Assembly: GCA_018812355.1 (NCBI GenBank)
Contig: JAHJDQ010000173.1
Location: 1 to 11,089 of the forward strand
Direction of reading: 5' to 3'
DNA from: Nanobdellota archaeon
Lineage (GTDB): Archaea > Nanobdellota > Nanobdellia > Woesearchaeales > GW2011-AR9
Length of the DNA stretch: 11,089 nucleotides
Shown here: in pieces, positions 1-5,211 of the stretch
How positions within the stretch are numbered: position 1 is the first letter of the stretch
Layout: each line of letters opens with the position of its first letter
Made by a program: the position numbers and the translations under genes
The notes under the pieces: model-generated
What the model saw: the letters and a program-made list of their open reading frames with translations, nothing else
Database searches by the model: none
What the model was told of the DNA's origin: nothing

Positions 1-147
1 AGAGCAAGGTATACTACTAAAGAGATAAAAGTTGCTAAAAATATCCTTAGTGAGAGGGGTTATGATTTGGATAAATTAGTTGGCTTTGGTACATTTAAAG
101 AAGGATCTCTGGAAACTAATACTGGTGGGGGAACTCTTTTAAATTAA
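1..147 (+). CDS. C-terminal end of an unrecognised protein (partial)
   Basis: Frame 1 is open from the window edge to a TAA at 145-147, giving the last 48 residues of a protein whose start lies outside the window. The tail begins RARYTTKEIKVAKNILSERG and ends in a glycine-rich stretch, NTGGGTLLN. The first half is probably helical and charged. I do not recognise a family and give no function. A decayed copy of this tail lies at about 308-375 (shared blocks ATAAATT, GTACAT, GGAAACT, TTTTAAATTAA), so the gene end took part in a local duplication. Supporting a real gene are the uninterrupted frame, plausible composition and a stop just before non-coding AT-rich sequence; the evidence is limited because only 48 codons are visible. 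Confidence 0.55.
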   Translation, partial: RARYTTKEIKVAKNILSERGYDLDKLVGFGTFKEGSLETNTGGGTLLN

Positions 148-149
148 TT

Positions 150-250
150 TTTATTTATTATATTTATCCAACTTTCTTAATCAATGTAACCCAATCTTAA
201 TCATCAGCTACGTTATAAGTTTTCTTACAAATCATACAATCAAAATATAA
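150..250 (-). pseudogene. Decayed copy of the 3' end of the winged-helix-like gene at 377-772
   Basis: Read on the minus strand, this stretch matches the end of the intact gene at 377-772. Shared exact blocks are AATCAA (238-243 and 481-486), AAATCATA (229-236 and 474-481), GTTTTCTTA (219-227 and 462-470), CAATCTTAATCAT (192-204 and 418-430) and TATCCAA (165-171 and 391-397). The last two blocks sit at an offset of 226 bases. The translated remnant reads MIKIGL, then LRKLDK, where the intact protein has MIKIGLTWLRELDR. The Trp codon has become TGA (181-183), another stop lies at 208-210, about 20 bases are deleted near 205, and the frame shifts upstream. It is a non-coding remnant. Confidence 0.75.
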
Positions 251-307
251 GTACATCTTTCAAAAAACCAAAAGATTCTATAAATAACCCTACTTTTATT
301 GTAAACA

Positions 308-376
308 TATAAATTTTAGCAAGGTTAAAATGTACATCCCAAGATTTTTTGGAAACTGAACTAATTTTAAATTAAC
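308..376 (+). pseudogene. Decayed copy of the 3' end of the gene at 1-147
   Basis: This stretch aligns with about 70-147. In order it holds ATAAATT, GTACAT, GGAAACT (351-357; compare 111-117), GAACT and TTTTAAATTAA (365-375; compare 137-147). Around 11 bases present in the first copy between GGAAACT and GAACT are missing, and the reading frame is lost. With the remnant at 150-250 it completes the second half of a tandem duplication. The remaining bases between the two remnants, about 250-308, show no gene or RNA that I can identify. Confidence 0.6.
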
Positions 377-772
377 TCACTTCTTCCTTCTATCCAATTC
401 TCTTAACCAAGTTAAGCCAATCTTAATCATTAATTTGTTAAATTTGTCAGAAACTTTGTATGTTTTCTTATATAAATCATAATCAATTAAACCCATTCCC
501 CGCATCGGAGTTAAAATCCGATCATAAAATTGCCGTTTGTTGTAAGAGATTCTCACTTCCTTATCCATGGGAGATCGACCTTTTTCTTTAATTACTGCTT
601 CTCCATCGTGTAATCTAGTCGCAAAAATGCTCATCTCCGTCTTGCCTATTTCTCCACCATTGTCCCACATGTAATTGATCAACATTTTTCCGACAATTTC
701 TTGCTGTTCAGTAGCGAAGATTACTTTGTAAATATCTTCAGAAAGATTAAACTGATCAAATAATATTACCAT
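377..772 (-). CDS. Small winged-helix-like protein, possibly a DNA-binding regulator
   Basis: A 131-residue basic, soluble protein. I do not recognise a named family. Its order of elements resembles a winged helix-turn-helix domain: helices at about 20-36 and 43-55, a likely recognition helix at 78-95 (YNKRQFYDRILTPMRGMGLI), then a short hairpin DYDLYKKTYKVSD that would form the wing, then a last helix ending in a basic RRKK tail. A DNA-binding role is inference from this pattern. The ATG at 772 lies 28 bases after a TATA box on the minus strand, consistent with a leaderless mRNA. An inverted repeat, GTAAC-N13-GTTAC, straddles that TATA box and could be an autoregulatory operator. The 3' end is duplicated and decayed at 150-250, so this locus has rearranged. 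It is divergent from the eS17 gene. Confidence 0.7.
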   Translation of the reverse strand: MVILFDQFNLSEDIYKVIFATEQQEIVGKMLINYMWDNGGEIGKTEMSIFATRLHDGEAVIKEKGRSPMDKEVRISYNKRQFYDRILTPMRGMGLIDYDLYKKTYKVSDKFNKLMIKIGLTWLRELDRRKK

Positions 773-782
773 TAGTTATGAA

Positions 783-810
783 AAGGTAACTTAATATATA
801 AATGTTACTT
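783..810. promoter_or_regulatory. TATA box of the 377-772 gene flanked by an inverted repeat
   Basis: The minus strand reads TTTATATATT across 793-802, with the box starting 28 bases before the ATG at 772. It sits between AAGGTAAC (783-790) and GTTACTT (804-810), a dyad with perfect 5-base cores (GTAAC/GTTAC) and partly matching flanks. A protein bound to the dyad would block TATA-binding protein. The TATA call is good; the operator call is inference. Confidence 0.5.
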
Positions 811-850
811 ATATGTATACTAGAGAAGATATAAAAATTAGACCAAAATG

Positions 851-860
851 TTTATAAAAA
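851..860 (+). promoter_or_regulatory. TATA box of the eS17-alba operon
   Basis: TTTATAAAAA lies about 31 bases upstream of the eS17 ATG (884), preceded by a purine-rich GACCAAAATG that could include a BRE element. The start point would fall only a few bases before the ATG, and no Shine-Dalgarno sequence is present. Confidence 0.6.
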
Positions 861-883
861 GAGTACAGAACTAGACTTAAATC

Positions 884-1072
884 ATGGGAAGAATTAAAAC
901 AACCTTCATTAAGAGAAAAACCAAAGAACTCCTTAAGATGCATGGAGAACATTTCACTACTGAATTTTCTAAAAATAAAGAGATTACTAATAAGTACACT
1001 GAAATCCAGAGTAAAAAACTGAGAAACATTGTTGCTGGGTACATGACTCGGCTAAAAAGACAAGAACATTAA
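884..1072 (+). CDS. rps17e: Small ribosomal subunit protein eS17 (S17e)
   Basis: A 62-residue protein of the archaeal/eukaryotic small-subunit family eS17. It begins MGRIKTTFIKRKTKELL, has FTTEFSKNKEI in the middle, and carries the family's hallmark SKKLRNIVAGYMTRL near the C terminus. Length is normal for the archaeal form, which lacks the long eukaryotic extension. It is strongly basic, as expected for an rRNA-binding protein. It heads a two-gene unit with alba 25 bases downstream. The TATA box at 851-860 suggests a very short leader. The protein is absent from bacteria, so this gene is one of the best signs that the window is archaeal. Confidence 0.95.
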   Translation: MGRIKTTFIKRKTKELLKMHGEHFTTEFSKNKEITNKYTEIQSKKLRNIVAGYMTRLKRQEH

Positions 1073-1084
1073 CCAATTAACTTT

Positions 1085-1090
1085 GGAGGT
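1085..1090 (+). promoter_or_regulatory. Shine-Dalgarno site of alba
   Basis: GGAGGT lies 7 bases before the ATG at 1098. It is one of the strongest ribosome binding sites in the window and marks alba as an internal operon gene read from the eS17 promoter; no TATA box is seen at the expected distance from alba. Confidence 0.8.
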
Positions 1091-1097
1091 CTAGAAA

Positions 1098-1379
1098 ATG
1101 AGTGATGACAACTCTGTTTTTATTGGCAACAAACCTTTTATGAATTACGTTACTAGTGTAGTGATGCAATTTACATCTAAAGGAGCGAGTGAAGTGATTG
1201 TCAAAGCAAGAGGAAAATTTATTTCTCGTGCTGTAGATGTAGTGGAAGTGTCCCGGAAAAGGTTTATGGAGAATTCTATTGATGTTAAAGATATTCAAAT
1301 TAACAGCGAACAGTTTGAAAACAAGGAAGGCAAACAAGTACGCGTAAGCAACATCGAGATAACACTGATTAAAAAATAA
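1098..1379 (+). CDS. albA: Alba family DNA/RNA-binding chromatin protein
   Basis: A 93-residue Alba (Sac10b) protein, a dimeric nucleic-acid-binding protein that coats archaeal DNA and also binds RNA. Family motifs run in order: VFIGNKPFMNYV (7-18), the SEVIVKARGKFISRAVDVVE core (31-50) containing the RNA/DNA-contacting KARG, SRKRF (52-56), and the C-terminal strand VSNIEITLIKK after a flexible hairpin rich in Glu, Lys and Gly. The residue aligned with Lys16 of Sulfolobus Alba, the acetylation target, is Asn here (N11), while the next lysine (K12) is kept. I recall the same Asn in some euryarchaeal Alba proteins, so this is a variant rather than a defect. It follows eS17 and is probably co-transcribed with it. 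Confidence 0.95.
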   Translation: MSDDNSVFIGNKPFMNYVTSVVMQFTSKGASEVIVKARGKFISRAVDVVEVSRKRFMENSIDVKDIQINSEQFENKEGKQVRVSNIEITLIKK

Positions 1380-1416
1380 ATAAAAAAATAATTACTTTTT
1401 CTTTTTTCTTCTTTTA
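1374..1416. terminator. Bidirectional T-rich terminator between alba and the phasin-like gene
   Basis: The plus strand has interrupted T-tracts at 1396-1415 just after alba. The A-rich stretch 1369-1389 gives T-tracts on the minus strand just after the phasin-like gene. Archaeal polymerase stops at such oligo-T runs without needing a hairpin. The two convergent genes are only 12 bases apart, so each terminator partly overlaps the other gene's end. Confidence 0.5.
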
Positions 1417-1688
1417 GGAGCTTTCTTCTTCACGGCCATTCTAGAAGCACCTTTAGCTTCGGCAGCTTTAAGAATTCTCTTAACTTCAGTCTCGGCCATT
1501 TTAGAAACTTTCTTACCATGCTTCTCGGCTTCTTTCTTGATCTTCATGACCATCTTCTTGCCTTCTGCATGACTAACTTTACCCTTCTTCATCAATTCCT
1601 TAGCTAACTTTTCGGCATGCTCCTGCGCATATGCAGCTAATCCTACTCCAATTAAAACACCTTTTTTCATTAAATCGACTTTCGCCAT
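1392..1688 (-). CDS. Phasin-like (PhaF/COG3937-type) helical protein with a basic tail
   Basis: A 98-residue, Lys/Ala-rich, almost wholly helical protein. The N-terminal part, with VLIGVGLAAYAQEHAEKLAKEL then a KGKVSHAEGKK turn and a second charged helix, matches the pattern of the 'polyhydroxyalkanoate synthesis regulator phasin' family. The first segment (8-20) is hydrophobic enough to lie on a membrane or lipid surface. The last dozen residues, KKKAPKRRKKKK, form a histone-H1-like basic tail that could bind nucleic acid or acidic membranes. I start it at the ATG at 1688 rather than the in-frame GTG at 1697, because GAGGTG (1700-1695) then serves as ribosome binding site with 6-base spacing. 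That site overlaps the ubiB stop codon, so translation is probably coupled. Family call is moderate; the function in an archaeon is unknown. Confidence 0.7.
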   Translation of the reverse strand: MAKVDLMKKGVLIGVGLAAYAQEHAEKLAKELMKKGKVSHAEGKKMVMKIKKEAEKHGKKVSKMAETEVKRILKAAEAKGASRMAVKKKAPKRRKKKK

Positions 1689-1694
1689 CTTTTT

Positions 1695-1700
1695 CACCTC
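1695..1700 (-). promoter_or_regulatory. Shine-Dalgarno site of the phasin-like gene, overlapping the ubiB stop
   Basis: On the minus strand the sequence reads TAGAGGTGAAAAAGATG: the TAG is the ubiB stop and GAGGTG begins on its last base. The six-base spacer to the ATG at 1688 is ideal, which decides the start against the GTG inside the site itself. Confidence 0.7.
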
Positions 1701-3391
1701 TATTTTTTCAAAAAATTGAATATCATTTTAATATTACCAAATAATGTATGCCTAATCAACCACGCCCCCAAAACTGCTCCCGTAACAAAAATTGCTGAAG
1801 AAAGCAGGGGCCATTTATCAGTTTGCATAATCAATGATGAACCGACAATTAACGAAGCCACGATAAATCCTAAGGCAATATTTCCAGAAGATTTTTCCAT
1901 TTCAGTAACTAACGCTTTTACTTCTTCATTACCTACATCTAAATTTATTTTGAATTTCTTTGCTTTTTCTAAAATTTGCATCGCCGTATCCGGAAAATTT
2001 TCGGCAAACTCTTTGTACTGGTAAAGTTTACTTTTTGTCCGATCTGCCGTTTCCTTAACAAAAAACTTGTAATCTAACAATTTTTTCAAGACATCTTTAG
2101 TTTCTTTATGAAAATCAAAATCAGGTTGGTAACGTAAGGCAATCCCTTCTACTGTGGCAATTGTTTTTCCATAAAGCACAAAATCAGTTGGGATCCTTAT
2201 TCGATGTTTGTTAGCAATTTCAATCGTTTGCCTAATCAACGGACCAATCTGTAATTGTTCCATTGGTGTACATTGTAATTCTTCAAAAATATTCTTAACA
2301 TCTTGATTAAATTCAGCGCCATCAAAACTTTCCGGCAGATCACTACTCGGATTCATTCTCAGCAACACTTTTATTGCTTTATCACTATCATTATTAATAA
2401 AAGACTGTAATAAATCTAAAGAATCTTTTTTTAACTTTTTATCGAAATGTCCCAAAATTCCAAAATCAATTAGGCCAATTTTTCCATCCTTCATAATCAA
2501 CATATTTCCTGGATGCGGATCAGCATGAAAGAAGCCATCTACAAAAACTTGTTTTAAAGCAACATAATAACCATTCTTGATAATTCTTTTTAGATTAATT
2601 TTTTTCTTTTTAATCTCTTCAATATTATGTAAAGGAATCCCATCGAGAAATTCCATTACTAAAACTTTACTGGTTGAATAATTTTTATATATCTTCGGTA
2701 TCTTTAGAATTTTACTACCAATAAAATTTTTAGCAATCTTTTGTGCATAGTAAGCTTCAATATTAAAATTAAGTTCTTTCACGGTCCATTTCTCAAATTC
2801 ATGGACGACATCTTTCAGGCAAAATTTTCTTATTTCTTCCATATGATGTTCAAGTAAACCCACAATTTGGTACATAATCGAGATATCTTCTTCCACAATT
2901 TTTCTAATATTTGGACGTTGAACTTTTACTGCCACAGTTTGTTTACCGATTTTGGCTTTATAGACTTGGGCAATCGAAGCTGAAGCGATTGGTTTTTTGT
3001 CAAAAGAAGTAAAGACTTTGTTTAATGGGCTTCCTAACTCTTCCTCAATTATTTTTTTTGCTTCTGAAAAAGGAAACGCTGGTACATGGTCCTGCATCTT
3101 TTCAAATTCAGCAATAAATTTGTATGGAACTAAATCTGGTCGTAATGAAAGTAATTGACCAAATTTAATGAACGTCGGTCCAAGACGTTCAAAAGCTTGC
3201 CTTAATCTGATCGGATGAGATGTTTTTTTTTCTCGACTAATTCTTGCCTTTATTCTTTTATGAAAAGGCAAATGGTGTGTCATCATAATTTTAGTAATAA
3301 AATAGCCAAACTCTTCCTCGTAGAAAACGTGTAATATCTCTTTTAATCTTTTCCTTTGCTTCCTACTTCTAATTAGTTGATATAAACTCAT
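1700..3391 (-). CDS. ubiB: UbiB/ABC1/ADCK family atypical kinase-like protein
   Basis: A 563-residue member of the UbiB (AarF/COQ8/ADCK) family, an atypical protein-kinase-like fold that binds ATP and in known members supports isoprenoid-quinone or lipid metabolism. Visible in order: the KxGQ motif KFGQ (76-79), the alanine-rich loop ASAS (136-139) replacing a kinase P-loop, the ATP lysine in VAVKV (K156), the ExD region KELNFNIEA (205-213), hinge VMEFLDG (245-251), catalytic HADPHPGN (289-296; D291, N296) and metal-binding DFG (D309). Two membrane helices close the protein (about 505-522 and 528-546), as in bacterial UbiB. The ExD aspartate is Asn here (N208). No ubiquinone genes are nearby, so the substrate is open. 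It lies between dus and the phasin-like gene; GAGG stands 5 bases before the ATG. Confidence 0.92.
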   Translation of the reverse strand: MSLYQLIRSRKQRKRLKEILHVFYEEEFGYFITKIMMTHHLPFHKRIKARISREKKTSHPIRLRQAFERLGPTFIKFGQLLSLRPDLVPYKFIAEFEKMQDHVPAFPFSEAKKIIEEELGSPLNKVFTSFDKKPIASASIAQVYKAKIGKQTVAVKVQRPNIRKIVEEDISIMYQIVGLLEHHMEEIRKFCLKDVVHEFEKWTVKELNFNIEAYYAQKIAKNFIGSKILKIPKIYKNYSTSKVLVMEFLDGIPLHNIEEIKKKKINLKRIIKNGYYVALKQVFVDGFFHADPHPGNMLIMKDGKIGLIDFGILGHFDKKLKKDSLDLLQSFINNDSDKAIKVLLRMNPSSDLPESFDGAEFNQDVKNIFEELQCTPMEQLQIGPLIRQTIEIANKHRIRIPTDFVLYGKTIATVEGIALRYQPDFDFHKETKDVLKKLLDYKFFVKETADRTKSKLYQYKEFAENFPDTAMQILEKAKKFKINLDVGNEEVKALVTEMEKSSGNIALGFIVASLIVGSSLIMQTDKWPLLSSAIFVTGAVLGAWLIRHTLFGNIKMIFNFLKK

Positions 3392-3427
3392 TCTCGCCTC
3401 TTTTTTAGAATAATATTATTTAGTTAT

Positions 3428-4369
3428 TTAAAGGTTATTGTTATAAAAAGGTTTCATCAATCCTTTAATCTCCTGAACATTTTTATATCTAGAAATCTTT
3501 AACCTTAACTTACCTGCTCCTCTAATCCCTTTCGTAAACGCTTGCGCATGAAATTTAATGTTCTTAAAATTAAGTTTATATTTCTCTGCTAATTTCAAAT
3601 ATTCAAAAAAATCTCCAATCTGTTCCTTCTGCTCTCTTTGCTTATACTTCCCAGTCCGATTATAATCGTTAATCTGTTTAAACAAATAAGGCCTGCCCAC
3701 TGCCGCCCTTCCAATCATCACATAATCACAACCAGTTTCTTTTTTCATCCGTAAATAATCCTCTACTGAACGAACATCACCATTTCCCGTTACTGGAATC
3801 GAAACTGCTTGCTTAACTTTCTTAATCCAGCTCCAGTCAGCTTCCCCCGTGTAACCTTGCTTCTGTGTTCGGGCATGAACTGTAATCATTTTTGCTCCTG
3901 CTTCCTCACAGATTTGGGCAATCTCAACCACATTAATTTTCGATTTACGAATTCCTAACCTCATCTTAACTGTGATTGGATTCTTAACTGCAGAACTTAA
4001 CGCTGTAATAATTTCTTTAACTTTGTTCGGTCTTTCTAAGAGAGCCGAACCACTTCCCTGCCTGATTATCTTAGCGGCCGGACAACCAAGATTAAAATCA
4101 AGTATCTCGCACTTATCTTCACAATATTTAGCTGCTTTGACTAAACTTTCTGTATTCTGTCCAAACAATTGAATCACTCTTGGCTTTTCTTCCGGAACTA
4201 CATCAATCATTTTAATTGTTGCTTTATTTCCTCGTGCTAAAGCGTTAGCAGAAATCATTTCCGTAAAAGTTAACCCTGCCCCATATTTTTTGCATAATAA
4301 TCTAAACGCAACATCAGTAATCCCGGCCATCGGAGCCATGATTAAATCTGATTTTAGTTTCGTAAACAT
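3428..4369 (-). CDS. dus: tRNA-dihydrouridine synthase
   Basis: A 313-residue FMN enzyme that reduces uridine to dihydrouridine in the D-loop of tRNA, using NAD(P)H. The N-terminal TIM barrel begins with the FMN-binding MAPMAGITDVAFR (11-23), followed by IQLFGQ (66-71), DFNLGCPAAK (91-100) with the catalytic general-acid Cys96, KMRLG (K135), VHART (H165), TGNGDV (N196) and IGRAAVGRP (219-227) for the FMN phosphate. The C-terminal helical tRNA-binding part is present but shorter than in many bacterial DusB proteins. It is first in the minus-strand block, 36 bases upstream of ubiB. A weak TATA-like AAATAAAAC lies about 26 bases before the ATG (about 4392-4400). Which uridine it modifies cannot be told from sequence. 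Confidence 0.95.
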   Translation of the reverse strand: MFTKLKSDLIMAPMAGITDVAFRLLCKKYGAGLTFTEMISANALARGNKATIKMIDVVPEEKPRVIQLFGQNTESLVKAAKYCEDKCEILDFNLGCPAAKIIRQGSGSALLERPNKVKEIITALSSAVKNPITVKMRLGIRKSKINVVEIAQICEEAGAKMITVHARTQKQGYTGEADWSWIKKVKQAVSIPVTGNGDVRSVEDYLRMKKETGCDYVMIGRAAVGRPYLFKQINDYNRTGKYKQREQKEQIGDFFEYLKLAEKYKLNFKNIKFHAQAFTKGIRGAGKLRLKISRYKNVQEIKGLMKPFYNNNL

Positions 4370-4429
4370 TTTCTTATTTATTCCTGCTTTTGTTTTATTT
4401 GTTTGTTTTCACTAAATAGTAACGAAATC

Positions 4430-4440
4430 TTTATAAATAT
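4430..4440 (+). promoter_or_regulatory. TATA box of the glycosyltransferase gene
   Basis: TTTATAAATAT places the box 27 bases before the ATG at 4459, the same leaderless spacing as other genes here. The element is nearly symmetric (ATATTTATAAA on the other strand) and might also drive dus from about 60 bases upstream; that second role is only a possibility. Confidence 0.55.
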
Positions 4441-4458
4441 TCAGGTTATTTTAAACTC

Positions 4459-5133
4459 ATGACCTTAACTTCAGTAATTATTCCTGCACAAAACGAAGAG
4501 AATTATATTCGCCGAACTCTTGAATCATATACTTGTCAAAATTTTAAAAGAGAAAAAGTTCCTTTTGAAATGGTTGTCGTAACGAACGGTTGCAATCCTG
4601 ATGATGATACTGCCACCATTGCTGAAGACCTAGGAGCAAGAGTTATAAATTTAGAAGAAGGTAATGTTTCTAAGGCAAGAAATCGTGGTGTAACTGAGGC
4701 TAGTGGAGAAATCTTATTATTTAACGATGCTGATACTGTTGTTGCTTGTAATTATATCGAAAGAATAAATGAGGCAATTAAAAAAAGTTATGATTATGGT
4801 GTTGCTCGTGCTAAAGCTGACAAAATAAGTCCTAGCGCTTTAACTTATGCTTTAATGCTTAATTTTGGTAGTTTTGTTTTGAGAGAAGCTTGTGGAAATA
4901 TGTTTGTAAAAAGAGATCCCTTTGAATCTGTGGGTGGATTCGCCGAAGAATTAAAGAAAGGCGAGGATACCGATTTAAGCATCAAACTTCGCGAAAGTGG
5001 TGGAAAATATACCTTTCTATGGAGAACATCTTTTAAATCATCTTCAAGAGCAGTTAGCTTTCGTCGTATTTTTAAAGATTCATTCTCCTATATCAAACTA
5101 AGATTAACAGGTGAAATTGAGGATCAATCCTAA
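4459..5133 (+). CDS. Family 2 glycosyltransferase
   Basis: A 224-residue GT-A fold glycosyltransferase. It begins with the standard nucleotide-sugar-binding strand TSVIIPAQNEENYI (4-17) and has VTNGCNPDDDT (41-51) and the SKARNRG loop (71-77). The metal-binding DxD motif is FNDADT (D90, D92), and an acceptor-side acidic pair occurs in KGEDTDLSIKL (E169-D170). There is no N-terminal signal and no convincing membrane helix, so it is probably cytosolic or peripheral. It would transfer a sugar from a nucleotide donor to a lipid, protein or sugar acceptor; neither donor nor acceptor can be told. It is divergent from dus, and 78 bases separate its stop from the aIF2-gamma start. Confidence 0.88.
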   Translation: MTLTSVIIPAQNEENYIRRTLESYTCQNFKREKVPFEMVVVTNGCNPDDDTATIAEDLGARVINLEEGNVSKARNRGVTEASGEILLFNDADTVVACNYIERINEAIKKSYDYGVARAKADKISPSALTYALMLNFGSFVLREACGNMFVKRDPFESVGGFAEELKKGEDTDLSIKLRESGGKYTFLWRTSFKSSSRAVSFRRIFKDSFSYIKLRLTGEIEDQS

Positions 5134-5136
5134 ACC

Positions 5137-5146
5137 TTTATAAATA
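5137..5146 (+). promoter_or_regulatory. TATA box of the aIF2-gamma gene
   Basis: TTTATAAATA follows the glycosyltransferase stop by 3 bases. It is 73 bases before the aIF2-gamma ATG, so unlike its neighbours this mRNA should carry a leader of roughly 45 bases if initiation is about 26 bases downstream of the box. Confidence 0.55.
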
Positions 5147-5211
5147 TAATCGCTTACGATTAGGTTAAAAAAACAGAATGTTTTTTAAAGAAGACCTATC
5201 TTTTTATCTTC
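5147..5211 (+). promoter_or_regulatory. Dyad-rich leader of the aIF2-gamma gene
   Basis: Three small inverted repeats fill the space between the TATA box and the ATG. TAATCG-CTTA-CGATTA (5147-5162) is a perfect 6-base dyad lying between TATA box and expected start point. AAAAAAC-AGAAT-GTTTTTT (5168-5186) has perfect 7-base arms and begins about where the transcript should start. GAAGA (5190-5194) pairs with TCTTC (5207-5211), which ends at the ATG. No Shine-Dalgarno sequence is seen. The six-T run 5181-5186 could also end transcription of the upstream glycosyltransferase. Dyads of this size can arise by chance in AT-rich DNA. Confidence 0.4.

Noticed and set aside
148..376. Possible tRNA or small RNA gene in the gap
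   Set aside because: No cloverleaf, no CCA end and no GC-rich stem; the stretch is explained by decayed gene ends.
1077..1337. Open frame antisense to alba
   Set aside because: It lies almost wholly opposite a clearly recognised Alba gene, and its translation has no family features.
1689..1697. GTG start three codons upstream of the phasin-like ATG
   Set aside because: The GTG lies within the GAGGTG that is well spaced as ribosome binding site for the ATG at 1688.
1716..2024. Open frame antisense to the 3' end of ubiB
   Set aside because: It is a shadow of the membrane-helix-coding region of ubiB; no independent start signal or motif.
3972..4172. Open frame antisense to dus
   Set aside because: It lies opposite the conserved catalytic region of dus and has no supporting promoter or motif.
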